Shown: positions 7,013 through 14,912, numbered from the stretch's first letter. The stretch: DNA of 16,740 bases from JBBQXY01 sp051004815 (GCA_051004815.1 JBPCJY010000266.1:1-16740), one strand, 5' to 3'. The notes: a model not told the origin generated them from the letters alone. Translations and numbers: made by a program.

Positions 7013-8215
7013 CTATGAAAGCAACCTTGGCGTTGGTTCTACATCTTTTGGCGCATCCCCACTATCCGTGGTAATTTCCGCCACCTTTTCAATGGCGTCA
7101 TCTTTCGCCTTCTGGAACTCTTTGGGATAAGTGACACGCCATTCCAACCAAATTGCAACCAGCAAAGCTTGCAGCACTCCCGCGACCGGTGAAGCAAACA
7201 GGGCACCCACGATCCCAAAGAGTTCGGCTCCGGCGATCAGCGCGGCAATAGAAACAACGGGGTGCAGACCAATCGCCTTCCCCACAATGCGCGGCCCCAA
7301 TACATCGCCCTCGATCACATGCACGATGATGAAGTAGGCCAGCACGATCAGCGCGATAATCCATCCCTTGGTGAGAGCGAGCAGCACACAGATCGCACCA
7401 GACACCAGCGTTCCCAGCACCGGAATAAACTCTAAGATGAACGCCAGCACTCCCAGTAACAAGGCATACGGCACACCAATAATCTGCATCCCAATCCCAA
7501 CCAGGACACCAACTAGCCCGCACAGAAATAACTGACCACGAATATAGCCCCCCACGACACGCTGCAACGTATCTAGCAGAAATCTCACACGCCCTTGCTG
7601 CTGCTGTGGCATATTCCGCCGTAACCAGTCAGAGATACGTGAGCCATCGGCAAGCAGATAGATACTGAGCACAGCCACCAGTACAACATCCAGCACAGTA
7701 CCGACCAGAGCGGTCAGCAGTGGCACGACGCTCACTGCGAAGCCCTCAATACTTGCAACAACTTGTGTACGGGCCGCGTCAATCTGACTCTGTGAGATGC
7801 CAAATGACCGCAATGTCTGTTCCAGCGGCGTAAGCTGACCACTCTTACTCGGCGTCAGCAAAAACTGTACATAGCTTGAAAGCGAGCTTACCTGCACAAT
7901 CGCCGTGCTCACAATCAGATAGAGCAACGCACTGATAACCCCCAGAACGATGAGATACACAATGAGGATGGCGAGGAAACGCGGCATTGCCCGCTCCAAG
8001 AACTTCACAGCAGGTGCGAGCGCATAAGCGAGTACCGCCGCAATCGTGAGTAAAAGCAACGTTTGAATGATGTGTCCGGCAGCCCAGAGAATAAGGAGCG
8101 CAACTCCAGTCCAGGCAAGAATAGCTAATGGAAGGCCGATACGTCGCATCCATTTAGCAATAACCGCTGTAGCGTCAACGTCTCGGTTCGTGCGCGGACG
8201 AATATTTACAGGCAT
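7013..8215 (-). CDS. AI-2E/PerM family integral membrane transporter
   Basis: The 400-residue protein has the layout of the AI-2E transporter (PerM, formerly UPF0118) family: two N-terminal membrane helices (about residues 26-66), a third after RAMPRFLAILIVYLIVLG, a soluble stretch with a predicted amphipathic part (about 120-165), then a C-terminal bundle of helices including LYLLADGSRISDWL, GYIRGQLFLCGLVGVLVGIG, the conserved FILEFIPVLGTLVSG, and HVIEGDVLGPRIVGKAIGLHPVVSI. Family members export small solutes or, in a few cases, autoinducer-2 or sodium; nothing here points to quorum sensing. The tail is acidic and cytosolic. The start at 8215 is set by GGGGAG six bases upstream of the ATG; an alternative ATG at 8239 overlaps a palindrome and lacks a binding site. 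Confidence 0.9.
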   Translation of the reverse strand: MPVNIRPRTNRDVDATAVIAKWMRRIGLPLAILAWTGVALLILWAAGHIIQTLLLLTIAAVLAYALAPAVKFLERAMPRFLAILIVYLIVLGVISALLYLIVSTAIVQVSSLSSYVQFLLTPSKSGQLTPLEQTLRSFGISQSQIDAARTQVVASIEGFAVSVVPLLTALVGTVLDVVLVAVLSIYLLADGSRISDWLRRNMPQQQQGRVRFLLDTLQRVVGGYIRGQLFLCGLVGVLVGIGMQIIGVPYALLLGVLAFILEFIPVLGTLVSGAICVLLALTKGWIIALIVLAYFIIVHVIEGDVLGPRIVGKAIGLHPVVSIAALIAGAELFGIVGALFASPVAGVLQALLVAIWLEWRVTYPKEFQKAKDDAIEKVAEITTDSGDAPKDVEPTPRLLS

Positions 8216-8238
8216 TTTGTGCTCCCCTGTCATCAACA

Positions 8239-8251
8239 TGATAGACTATCA
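8239..8251. promoter_or_regulatory. 13-bp palindrome upstream of the AI-2E family gene
   Basis: TGATAG-A-CTATCA is a perfect palindrome with one central base, ending 24 bases before the start codon at 8215. The position would suit an operator overlapping the transcript start or early leader of the transporter gene, but no flanking promoter hexamers are convincing. Confidence 0.35.
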
Positions 8252-8326
8252 AATGATCTCTACCATTAACACGTTGCCAAACAAAAAAAGGAGCAACTTG
8301 CAGTGAACTCTCTTCTCTGGCTTCTA

Positions 8327-8680
8327 TCACATGTACTTTGCGACCAGGTTTAATAAACCATCGAGGCTGAATGGCTTCTCCAGGAAATCATCCGCGCCTG
8401 CTTCTTTTGCCATCGCTTTCACCTCGTTTTGCGCTGAGAGCAGGATAATGGGTAGATGTTTCGTGGTTTGCTGGCCCTTGAGGTGCCGACAAATCTCCCG
8501 ACCATCCATTCCACCCAGCCGAATGTCAAGCAAGAGGAGCGCAGGCAGAGGAGTATCGATCTTGCGTACCTCTGCTCCTCGCGCCATGATTTCCACTTCG
8601 TAGTCTTCAAATTCCAGCATCAGTTGCATTGCCTCACTCATAGCCAGATCATCTTCGGCAACAATAATTCGCTGCTTCAC
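8327..8680 (-). CDS. Single-domain response regulator (CheY-like receiver)
   Basis: The 117-residue protein is a bare receiver domain: acidic pair Asp10-Asp11 (VAEDD), phosphoacceptor Asp52 in LLLDIRLGGMDG, the switch serine at 82 (ILLSAQ) and Lys102 in FLEKPF. It has no output domain, so it would act by protein contact or as a phosphate relay. The gene starts with GTG, preceded by GGGAG at a 7-base spacing, and overlaps the stop of the upstream histidine kinase segment as GTGA (8677-8680). This tight overlap makes it the probable partner of the CheB/CheR/PAS kinase encoded before it, so damage to that gene would also affect its translation and control. Confidence 0.92.
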   Translation of the reverse strand: MKQRIIVAEDDLAMSEAMQLMLEFEDYEVEIMARGAEVRKIDTPLPALLLLDIRLGGMDGREICRHLKGQQTTKHLPIILLSAQNEVKAMAKEAGADDFLEKPFSLDGLLNLVAKYM

Positions 8681-10236
8681 GGGTGTTCTCCCTTTCTCAT
8701 ATGGTACACCGTATCTGATGTCGATGGGAGAGACGGAATGGTAAAAGAAAACGTTGAGCCTTCTCCAGTCCTACTTTCCACCTGCATCGTTCCTCCTTGC
8801 AGTTTGACAATCTCAGCCGCAATATAGAGTCCCAATCCCATTCCTGCGATATGTTCCTGCTCTGGACTGCTCACACGGAAGAAACGCTCGAAGACGTGTT
8901 CCTGCTTTTCCTGCGCGATACCTATCCCTTCATCCTGTACGCTTACAGTGACAAGCTCTTCACGCACTGATGCACTGACGCAGACCGTCTTGGCCAGGGG
9001 AGAGTACTTGATCGCATTGGACAGCAGATTAGTGAGTACCTGACCGATGCGTTCTCGGTCTGCATAGACCTGCCTGTTAGCTTCATTTTTAATCACCAGA
9101 CGGTGCGTCTCAGTAATATGCTGCATTTCCTCGACAATGTCGCGCACCAGCGCATCAATGTCAAACGAGGTCTCGTGTGTCTGTAGTTTACCCGCTTCAA
9201 TAGCTGTTTTGTTCGAGAGATCGCCGATGAGGCTGATCAGCTTGTCAAGCTGTGTGTCCATCTTTCCTAGCATTGTCGCCGATTTCTCATCTCCCGCCAC
9301 GCGAAAGCGTCGTTCGAGTACCTGCGTAAACGCTTTCACACTCGACACGGGCGTCTTAAGCTCATGGCTCACCATACCAAGAAAAGCATCTTTTTGCGCG
9401 TCAAGCTGCTTGCGTTCACTGATGTCCTCAAAGGCGAGGAGAATGAGGTGGTCGCGCCCTTCCTGCTTGTCGGCGAGCCGAAGGGCATTGAGGAGCATCA
9501 CCTTGTGACCAATGGCAGGAAAGGTGGCATCCACCTCGAAGCTCTGGAAGGAGTTGTTCGTGGGAAGAATCTCTTCCAGGAGCGTGCATAACGGTGGCAA
9601 GTTCCACTGCCCATTACCCAGTTCGTAAAGGCGATGCTGCTCCGTTTCCTCCGCGGTCGCCTGAAAAATCCGATAGAAGGCCGGATTCGCACGCACAACC
9701 TGCAAGTCAGCATTCAGCACCACAAGCGGCTCGCGCATGGTCTCCACAATGGCCTCAGCATAGTCCCGAGCCGCTTTGAGTTGCTCATTGCTAATGGACA
9801 ACTCCTGGTTGAGCGTCGTCAGTTCTTCATTGGTGGCCTGGATCTCCTCACGAGAAGTTTCCAACTCTTCGTTAATGCTTTGCAACTCCTCATTGCTTGA
9901 ACGAATCTCCTCATTGGCGGCCCGCAACTCCTCGTTAGCCGCCTCGCGTTCCTCCAGCAACGCATGCATTTCTGCCTTACTGGTCAGCAGCTCCTGCTCC
10001 AGTACTGCGAGTCGGCGATCTTTCTCCCCGCGACTCTTCGCTCCCGGCGAGGAACGGCTTCCCGTGACCGGGTCCTCCACACTGCGTACTCGTGGAAGCT
10101 TCTCAGTAAACACGACCAGATACGATCTCCGCTCTGCTGAGCTGGCTGCGAGAGGAAGCACCTCCACCGTGACATCCTTCACGCCACCTCCCGCCACCGT
10201 CACCTGCAACCCGTTCTCTGGTAACAGCGTGTCCAC
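8677..10236 (-). CDS. PAS/histidine kinase segment of a CheB-CheR-PAS-kinase protein (downstream frame of a frameshifted gene)
   Basis: This frame holds the C-terminal half of a giant sensor. Counting from the GTG at 10236: end of a PAS-like region (DVTVEVLPLA, near 21-30), a long coiled coil of NEEL/SNEEL heptads (about 70-160), a PAS domain (about 162-272), HisKA with phosphorylated His291 in MVSHELKTP, and an HATPase domain with N-box LTNLLSNAIKYS (Asn407), G1 DEGIGI (Asp435) and G2 GMGLGLY. The NEEL coiled coil after CheB and CheR is a hallmark of this fusion family. The GTG at 10236 has no ribosome binding site and lies within the PAS-like region, so independent initiation is doubtful; the frame is best read as the continuation of the CheB/CheR frame after a one-base shift near 10210. 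It ends in a GTGA overlap with the receiver gene. Confidence 0.85.
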   Translation of the reverse strand: MDTLLPENGLQVTVAGGGVKDVTVEVLPLAASSAERRSYLVVFTEKLPRVRSVEDPVTGSRSSPGAKSRGEKDRRLAVLEQELLTSKAEMHALLEEREAANEELRAANEEIRSSNEELQSINEELETSREEIQATNEELTTLNQELSISNEQLKAARDYAEAIVETMREPLVVLNADLQVVRANPAFYRIFQATAEETEQHRLYELGNGQWNLPPLCTLLEEILPTNNSFQSFEVDATFPAIGHKVMLLNALRLADKQEGRDHLILLAFEDISERKQLDAQKDAFLGMVSHELKTPVSSVKAFTQVLERRFRVAGDEKSATMLGKMDTQLDKLISLIGDLSNKTAIEAGKLQTHETSFDIDALVRDIVEEMQHITETHRLVIKNEANRQVYADRERIGQVLTNLLSNAIKYSPLAKTVCVSASVREELVTVSVQDEGIGIAQEKQEHVFERFFRVSSPEQEHIAGMGLGLYIAAEIVKLQGGTMQVESRTGEGSTFSFTIPSLPSTSDTVYHMRKGEHP

Positions 10237-12028
10237 TCTTGCTTGCTGCCAGAATGGCTGAGCGCAGCCCCAACCGCAGCCCGTCGCGAGCCATCTTCAG
10301 CAGGTTGAAACTGGCCTTGCCTGGTGCTGGCTCTAAATAAGGGCTGGTGTGGCCACGAAACTGGAAGATCTCCATATCCGCGTCAATTACAACGCTGGCA
10401 GGAACAAAACGCATCAATAAGACCTGATCCGCTTCCTTCTGCATGTCTTCCTCACGTAGTTCAACCTCTTCGTTCATAGCGTTTCCCTCTTTCGTAAGTG
10501 CATAGAGCTCTGGCTCACCTTGCCCCAACATTCCAGCGAGGGGGAAGCGAACACGCGTATTTTTTTTTGCATACAGACTCTGTTTGGCATCTACCACGGA
10601 AAAAAGGTCAGTGTCCCCCCCCACTGATTCCGAAGTGCCAAGTAGGAGATAGCCATATGGTTTGAGCGCATAGTGAAATGTCTGAAATACATTCCGCTGC
10701 AACCTGGGTCCCAGATAAATGAGTACATTGCGACAACTCACCAGGTCGATCCGCGAGAATGGCGGGTCCCGCGAGACATTGTGCTCTGCGAAAACACAGC
10801 GATCACGAATTGCCTGGCAAATTTGATAGCCAGCCTCCACGGGCAGAAAGAAGCGTTGCAAACGCTGCGGCGAGACACCCTGGAGAACAGTTGATGTATA
10901 GACGCCCGTTCTGGCTTTCTTGAGTACCATGCTATTCACATCAGTCCCAAAAAGCAGCAGAGGAGTTGAAGGCGAAGCCACGTCCAGAAACTCTTGCAGG
11001 CAGATAGCAAGAGAATAGACTTCCTCCCCCGTCGAACAGCCCATCACCCAGATTCTGACGGGTTCATGCTCAGCGCGAGAGCGTAAAAGAGCAGGGAAGG
11101 CTATCTGCGTCAGTGCATCAAAAGCGAGTGGGTCGCGAAAAAAGCTGGTCACTGTGATCAGAATATCCAGGTACAAAGCTCCCGCTTCGTCCTCATGCTC
11201 TTGTAGTAAAAGGAGGTAATCGGCAACGTGCTCTAGCTGATGGATTGCCATGCGATGTCGGATGCGCCGCTGCATAGTGGGGCGTTTGTAGGAGAGAAAA
11301 TCGACAAAGGTCTTGCGACGCAGCAGTGCGAGAATTGCCAAAAAAGCCGACTCCTCGTCTGCACTTAGCTCGTTCTTGTCGTTTTGCGCTTCTTCTATCG
11401 GGGGAGCATGAGCATACGATATATAAGCATGGTGCGTGTGTAGCTCTCTGGCAATAGCAGCGGAAGACAGAATGTGATCAACCCATCCGGCATCGATGGC
11501 ACTCTGTGGCATCTCGGAAAACTTCGCCGACTCCGCATCCTGAGCGAACGTGAAACCTCCCGCCTGCTTGATCGCTTTCAGTCCTTGCGTCCCATCGGAA
11601 GCAGTCCCTGAGAGGAGAATCCCAATCGATTGCTGGCCGCGATCAGTAGCCAGAGACGACAAAAACCGATCAATAGAGAGATGCTGTCCAGCAGTCATCG
11701 TGCGAGGAAGCGGGAGCAGTTTACCGTGCTCCAACGTCAAGGACGTGTTGGGGGCGATGACATAGACATGATTGGGACTGACGACAGTCACATTGCGTAC
11801 TTCACACACAGGCATTGTCGTCACACGAGCAAGTAGGTCTGATAGAAGACTCTCATGCGAGGGATCGAGATGTTGGACAAAAACATACGCCATGCCTGTG
11901 TTAGCGGGAAGATGCGTCAGCAACTGGATGAATGCTTCCAGTCCACCAGCAGAAGCCCCGACGCCAACGATGGGGAAAAGAACGGATGTAGGCTCCGTCT
12001 CCTGTTCGGAGAAGGTGATGGTTGACAT
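10103..12028 (-). CDS. CheB methylesterase-CheR methyltransferase segment of the same sensor (upstream frame)
   Basis: Counted from the ATG at 12028, the frame encodes a CheB domain (about 17-195) with catalytic Ser26 (GVGASAGG), His53 (FVQHLDP) and Asp145 (SGTASDGTQG), then a CheR domain (about 220-490) with the SAM motif VMGCSTGEE (328-336) and SCRNVLIYL, then the first half of a PAS-like region (MRFVPASVVIDADMEIFQF ... NLLKMARDGL). CheB would demethylate and CheR methylate glutamates of chemoreceptors; in fusions like this they probably sense or reset a receptor-like input. From about residue 606 the frame becomes Gly/Arg-rich nonsense (DGGGRWREGCHGGG) and stops at 10103, while the expected continuation is in the +1 frame. 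In-frame TTG (12076) and ATG (12061) starts exist; none has a perfect binding site, and 12028 sits just before the domain. Confidence 0.85.
   Translation of the reverse strand: MSTITFSEQETEPTSVLFPIVGVGASAGGLEAFIQLLTHLPANTGMAYVFVQHLDPSHESLLSDLLARVTTMPVCEVRNVTVVSPNHVYVIAPNTSLTLEHGKLLPLPRTMTAGQHLSIDRFLSSLATDRGQQSIGILLSGTASDGTQGLKAIKQAGGFTFAQDAESAKFSEMPQSAIDAGWVDHILSSAAIARELHTHHAYISYAHAPPIEEAQNDKNELSADEESAFLAILALLRRKTFVDFLSYKRPTMQRRIRHRMAIHQLEHVADYLLLLQEHEDEAGALYLDILITVTSFFRDPLAFDALTQIAFPALLRSRAEHEPVRIWVMGCSTGEEVYSLAICLQEFLDVASPSTPLLLFGTDVNSMVLKKARTGVYTSTVLQGVSPQRLQRFFLPVEAGYQICQAIRDRCVFAEHNVSRDPPFSRIDLVSCRNVLIYLGPRLQRNVFQTFHYALKPYGYLLLGTSESVGGDTDLFSVVDAKQSLYAKKNTRVRFPLAGMLGQGEPELYALTKEGNAMNEEVELREEDMQKEADQVLLMRFVPASVVIDADMEIFQFRGHTSPYLEPAPGKASFNLLKMARDGLRLGLRSAILAASKSGHAVTRERVAGDGGGRWREGCHGGGASSRSQLSRAEIVSGRVY
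10205..10216 (-). other. Frameshift point between the CheB/CheR and PAS-kinase frames
   Basis: On the minus strand the codons read GAA CGG GTT GCA in the CheB/CheR frame. Removing one G from the GGG run (10212-10210) gives GAA CGG TTG CAG GTG ACG, i.e. RERLQVTVAGGGVKDVTVEV, a smooth PAS-like sequence linking the two frames. The base may be a sequencing/assembly error, a true inactivating insertion or, less likely, a programmed shift. Confidence 0.75.
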
Positions 12029-12130
12029 CTCTTTTTCTTTCTCTCGCAGCCTCCCTGGCATCTCCAAGAATTGCAAAAGGAATACAATTCCTGCTGCTTG
12101 CTATACAGTGCATACTCTTCTCAGCGCGTG

Positions 12131-12364
12131 CTATGTCCCTACGTTCTCTAGCGTCGCATCATCACCCTGTTGTTTCAGCCGCTCTTGCTGCCGCCTACTC
12201 CAATCACGACGTTGCAGCAACCATTGGTGCTGTTGCACCAACTCACTATATTGCTGTACCAACTCAGCGGGAACAACAGGAAACCCTCTTCCAGGAGAAT
12301 TCGAGTGGAGAACAGGAAAAACTCTTCTGCTGTGAGTATAACACAGATGAGCAAGAAATGATAA
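12131..12364 (-). other. Unexplained open frame with coding character upstream of the CheB/CheR gene
   Basis: A minus-strand frame is open for 77 codons between a TAG at 12367-12365 and a TAG ending at 12131. Its inner part reads FPVVPAELVQQYSELVQQHQ, then WLLQRRDWSRRQQERLKQQG, an amphipathic, Gln/Arg-rich helix very unlike random translation. No ATG or GTG starts it; the only early start codon is a TTG at 12262 without a ribosome binding site (43 residues). It may be the remnant of a gene, the tail of a frameshifted small gene (an overlapping frame opens with ATG at 12399), or use an unusual start. I recognise no family. Confidence 0.3.
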
Positions 12365-12398
12365 CTAAAACACAGTTTCCCAGCCTCTTTTACCCTCA

Positions 12399-12404
12399 AT
12401 TATA
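12399..12404 (-). promoter_or_regulatory. Candidate -10 element for the CheB/CheR/kinase unit
   Basis: A perfect TATAAT reads on the minus strand at 12404-12399. The hexamer 17 bases upstream (AAAGTG) is a poor -35. Transcription from here would leave a leader of about 360 bases carrying the unexplained open frame before the CheB/CheR gene. Confidence 0.3.
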
Positions 12405-12472
12405 CTATATTGTTACCTCCCCACTTTGGATTTCAATAGCAAACATGAAGGGGGTTGCCCAACGATAAAGAG

Positions 12473-12500
12473 TTGACAAACATGGTACTATGACAATGAT
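12473..12500 (+). promoter_or_regulatory. Candidate tRNA promoter
   Basis: A perfect TTGACA -35 hexamer occupies 12473-12478, 70 bases before the intact tRNA. The best-spaced -10 (AATGAT, 12495-12500, 16-base spacer) is weak. Transcription would run through the truncated tRNA half into tRNA-Arg. Confidence 0.35.
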
Positions 12501-12532
12501 GCACCCGTAGCTCAGTGGATAGAGCACTGGTC
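12501..12532 (+). pseudogene. Truncated tRNA: 5' half only (acceptor strand, D arm, start of anticodon stem)
   Basis: GCACCCG (12501-12507), TA, the D arm GCTC-AGTGGATA-GAGC (12510-12525) and CTGGT (12527-12531) follow exact tRNA numbering, then the similarity stops in the anticodon loop: the expected ACCAG partner, T arm and a CGGGTGC acceptor strand are all missing downstream. Its D-arm region matches the neighbouring tRNA-Arg at 19 of 20 bases (GTAGCTCAGTGGATAGAGCA). It looks like a deletion remnant of a tandem tRNA, probably another Arg-type tRNA. Confidence 0.7.
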
Positions 12533-12542
12533 ATTTACGTAA

Positions 12543-12615
12543 GCTGGTGTAGCTCAATGGATAGAGCAGTGGCCTTCGAAGCCAAAGGTTGCAGGTTCGA
12601 GTCCTGTCACCAGCA
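12543..12615 (+). tRNA. tRNA-Arg (anticodon TCG)
   Basis: A complete cloverleaf is present: acceptor GCTGGTG/CACCAGC with discriminator A, D stem GCTC/GAGC, anticodon loop CTTCGAA with anticodon TCG at 12576-12578 (reads CGA), and T arm GCAGG-TTCGAGT-CCTGT. The outermost anticodon-stem pair is a G-A mismatch, and the T stem has one G-T pair. CCA is not encoded. It starts ten bases after the recognisable part of a truncated tRNA half, and presumably shares its promoter. Confidence 0.93.
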
Positions 12616-12824
12616 TTATAACTCATACTCTGCTGCCCACCGCACATGCTTCGCCTGCTTATTCTTAGTTGGAACTAACAGTACATTCGTACCATTCCCA
12701 GAGCAAATGTATTGCGTCTATCCACAATAAACGTGGTAGCTATCACAAGTGCAGTAGTGCCTCAAATAGCCACAAAACATGCTTCACCGCATAGTATCTT
12801 CCCCTCTTCCCTATCTAATGCCAA

Positions 12825-12854
12825 TTTTCACGCTGAACCTTGATATGCTATACT
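12825..12854 (+). promoter_or_regulatory. Candidate promoter of the triple-PAS histidine kinase gene
   Basis: TATACT at 12849-12854 preceded by TGC forms an extended -10, and TTTTCA at 12825-12830 is an acceptable -35 at an 18-base spacing. The start of transcription would be near 12861, giving a leader of about 70 bases. The remaining DNA from 12616 to 12824 shows nothing I can name. Confidence 0.45.
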
Positions 12855-12929
12855 AAGCACAAGTATCACCTCAGAGCAGAAAGTCGATACAGTTCCTTAT
12901 ACATTCGCACGATGCGGTTCGGAGGGCGC

Positions 12930-14912
12930 GTGCATCCAGTTGACCTTACAACTAACCTTCCCTCTTCCAACGATGCCCAAGGAAACGTAGGACAGGAACA
13001 AGCTGAGTACATTGTGCAGGAGCCGCAAGTGCTCAATGCAACAATTCTCGAACATATCACCGAGGCGTTTATTGCTCTTGACCACCGATGGTGTATAATG
13101 TACTGCAATGCAAAGGCAGCTTCGTTAATGCAGAGAGCGCGGGAAGAACTGCTCGGACAGAACCTCTGGGAAACTTTCCCTGAAATCGTCGACTCGTCGT
13201 TTTACCATCACTGCCAGAAAGCTGCTACTACCAGCAACCCCGAGCAATTTGAGGTAAGGTTTCTCCGCTACCAGAGGTGGTTTCACATCCATATCGTTCC
13301 TTCACCTGACGACATCACCATTTTTCTCAGTGACATCACCGCCCAGAAGCAAGCGCAAGAACAAGAGCAATTTCAGGCAAATATCTTGCGCCATATCCGC
13401 GACAGCGTCATTGTCACCAACTTACAAGGGGAAATCATCTACTGGAACGAGGGTGCGAAATGTATCTTCGGCTATACTTCAGACGAAATGATCGGCCACA
13501 CCATCGCACAACTCTACCTTGACTACAATGTAACCAACTTGAACCATACTGCGGCAAAACTTGAACATGACTTGCTGCCTATAGCCGACGGAGAAGACAG
13601 CTCAAGTGAGTGGCAAGGACGGCGCAAAGATGGTACTTTGGTCTGGGTAGATGTGAAAACAACCATGCTGCACAGCGCAGACGGCACCGCGTGCGGCTAC
13701 ATAGGCGTTGCAAAGGATATTACCAGGCGCAAACACTTGGATGAGGAATTACAGCGTTCCAAAAATCAGCTCGAAGTCATTCTAAGAAACGTGGACGATG
13801 GCATCATAGTGCAAAATGCCATTGGGGAAATTATTTATGCGAACCATCAGATAGCCACCCGAGCCGGTTATTCTTCCGCGGAAGAAATGCTCACTGCTCC
13901 CCCCTCAGCATACTGGGAGCGCGTAGAGCTAACCGACGAGCAAGGACACCCCTTCCTCCTTTCCCAGCTTCCAGGCAGACGCGCCTTGCAAGGAGAAGCA
14001 AATCCACAGGTGAGCATTCGCTATGTCAATAAGCAAACACACGAGGTAGGTTGGACCCTGATCAAATCGACTGTGGTATTTGAACGCGATCACACTCCTT
14101 CCCTCATAATCAGCGTCCTGCAAGATATCACACAATTCAAAGAGTTGGAACGACGCAAGGATGAGTTTATTATGCACGTCAGTCACGAATTGCGCACACC
14201 TCTCACCGCTCTCACCGGGTTCCTGGAACTCATCAATCAATATAGCGCACGGCTCGATGAACCGACGAAAGCCAGATTCTTCTACCGCGCACTGGAGAAC
14301 TGCCAGGAACTCACACGCCTGGTCAATGCTGTGCTCGATGTCTTGCAAGTCAACCATAGCACGAAACCTGCTCAACCCACACACCTTGCGCTTGCCCCGC
14401 TTGTGCATGAAATCATTGCACAGCTTGACCCACGAAAAGCGCAGGAATACCTATTCCAGGTCAACATCCCGGAGCAGCTAACAGCCTGGGCTGATGAGCA
14501 GTATCTACGCCATATCCTGCGCAATTTGCTGTCCAATGCCTGCAAGTATGCCCCAAAGCAAACCTCAGTGGTGGTCAGCGCAACGTACTATGAAAGTCGT
14601 GAACGCGAAACTCCTTCCATTCCTCAAGTGTGCATCAGCGTGCAGGATGCTGGCCCTGGTATTCCTCCCGCTGAACAGCCGCTCCTCTTTGAAAAATTTA
14701 CCCGCCTCAAGCGCGACCTCGCCAGTACAGTACGCGGCACAGGTCTCGGCCTCTACATCTGCAAACAACTCGTTGACAAAATGGGCGGCCACATCTGGAT
14801 CGAAAGTTCAGGGCAACCCGGAGAAGGAAGTCGCTTCTGCTTCACCCTACCCACCACCGCTAAAACTGTCCCGTCAGCGGCATCGGATCAATCACTGCCG
14901 GCACATCCGTAA
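12930..14912 (+). CDS. Sensor histidine kinase with three PAS domains
   Basis: The 660-residue soluble kinase has three PAS domains in series (about 36-140, 148-267, 275-403; the first two each run into a DITxxK-type exit), a HisKA dimerisation domain with His419 in HVSHELRTPLTA, and an HATPase domain with N-box LRNLLSNACKY (Asn536), G1 DAGPGIP (Asp573) and G2 GTGLGLY. No membrane helix is seen, so it should sense an internal cue such as redox state, a gas or a small ligand. There is no adjacent response regulator on this strand; the receiver at 8327 belongs to another unit. The GTG at 12930 is chosen for GGAGG at 12921-12925; the ATG at 12912 and TTG at 12840 keep the frame open without a binding site. 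Its last 53 bases run antisense into groEL, encoding only a non-domain tail. Confidence 0.88.
   Translation: MHPVDLTTNLPSSNDAQGNVGQEQAEYIVQEPQVLNATILEHITEAFIALDHRWCIMYCNAKAASLMQRAREELLGQNLWETFPEIVDSSFYHHCQKAATTSNPEQFEVRFLRYQRWFHIHIVPSPDDITIFLSDITAQKQAQEQEQFQANILRHIRDSVIVTNLQGEIIYWNEGAKCIFGYTSDEMIGHTIAQLYLDYNVTNLNHTAAKLEHDLLPIADGEDSSSEWQGRRKDGTLVWVDVKTTMLHSADGTACGYIGVAKDITRRKHLDEELQRSKNQLEVILRNVDDGIIVQNAIGEIIYANHQIATRAGYSSAEEMLTAPPSAYWERVELTDEQGHPFLLSQLPGRRALQGEANPQVSIRYVNKQTHEVGWTLIKSTVVFERDHTPSLIISVLQDITQFKELERRKDEFIMHVSHELRTPLTALTGFLELINQYSARLDEPTKARFFYRALENCQELTRLVNAVLDVLQVNHSTKPAQPTHLALAPLVHEIIAQLDPRKAQEYLFQVNIPEQLTAWADEQYLRHILRNLLSNACKYAPKQTSVVVSATYYESRERETPSIPQVCISVQDAGPGIPPAEQPLLFEKFTRLKRDLASTVRGTGLGLYICKQLVDKMGGHIWIESSGQPGEGSRFCFTLPTTAKTVPSAASDQSLPAHP

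Noticed and set aside
9800..9960. Tandem DNA repeat (recurrent ctcctc/ttcatt pattern)
   Set aside because: It is the coding sequence of the NEEL/SNEEL heptad coiled coil in the CheB/CheR/kinase protein, not a non-coding repeat.
12022..12468. 148-codon plus-strand open frame in the CheB/CheR upstream region
   Set aside because: It is Ser/Ala-rich and featureless, overlaps the start of the sensor gene and the better minus-strand frame, and has no ribosome binding site that I can see.
12510..12730. Open plus-strand frame of about 70 codons over the tRNAs
   Set aside because: It is created by the tRNA-Arg and tRNA remnant sequences and has no protein-like features.
12912..12914. ATG as start of the triple-PAS kinase
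   Set aside because: It is not excluded, but no Shine-Dalgarno precedes it, whereas the GTG at 12930 has GGAGG just upstream.
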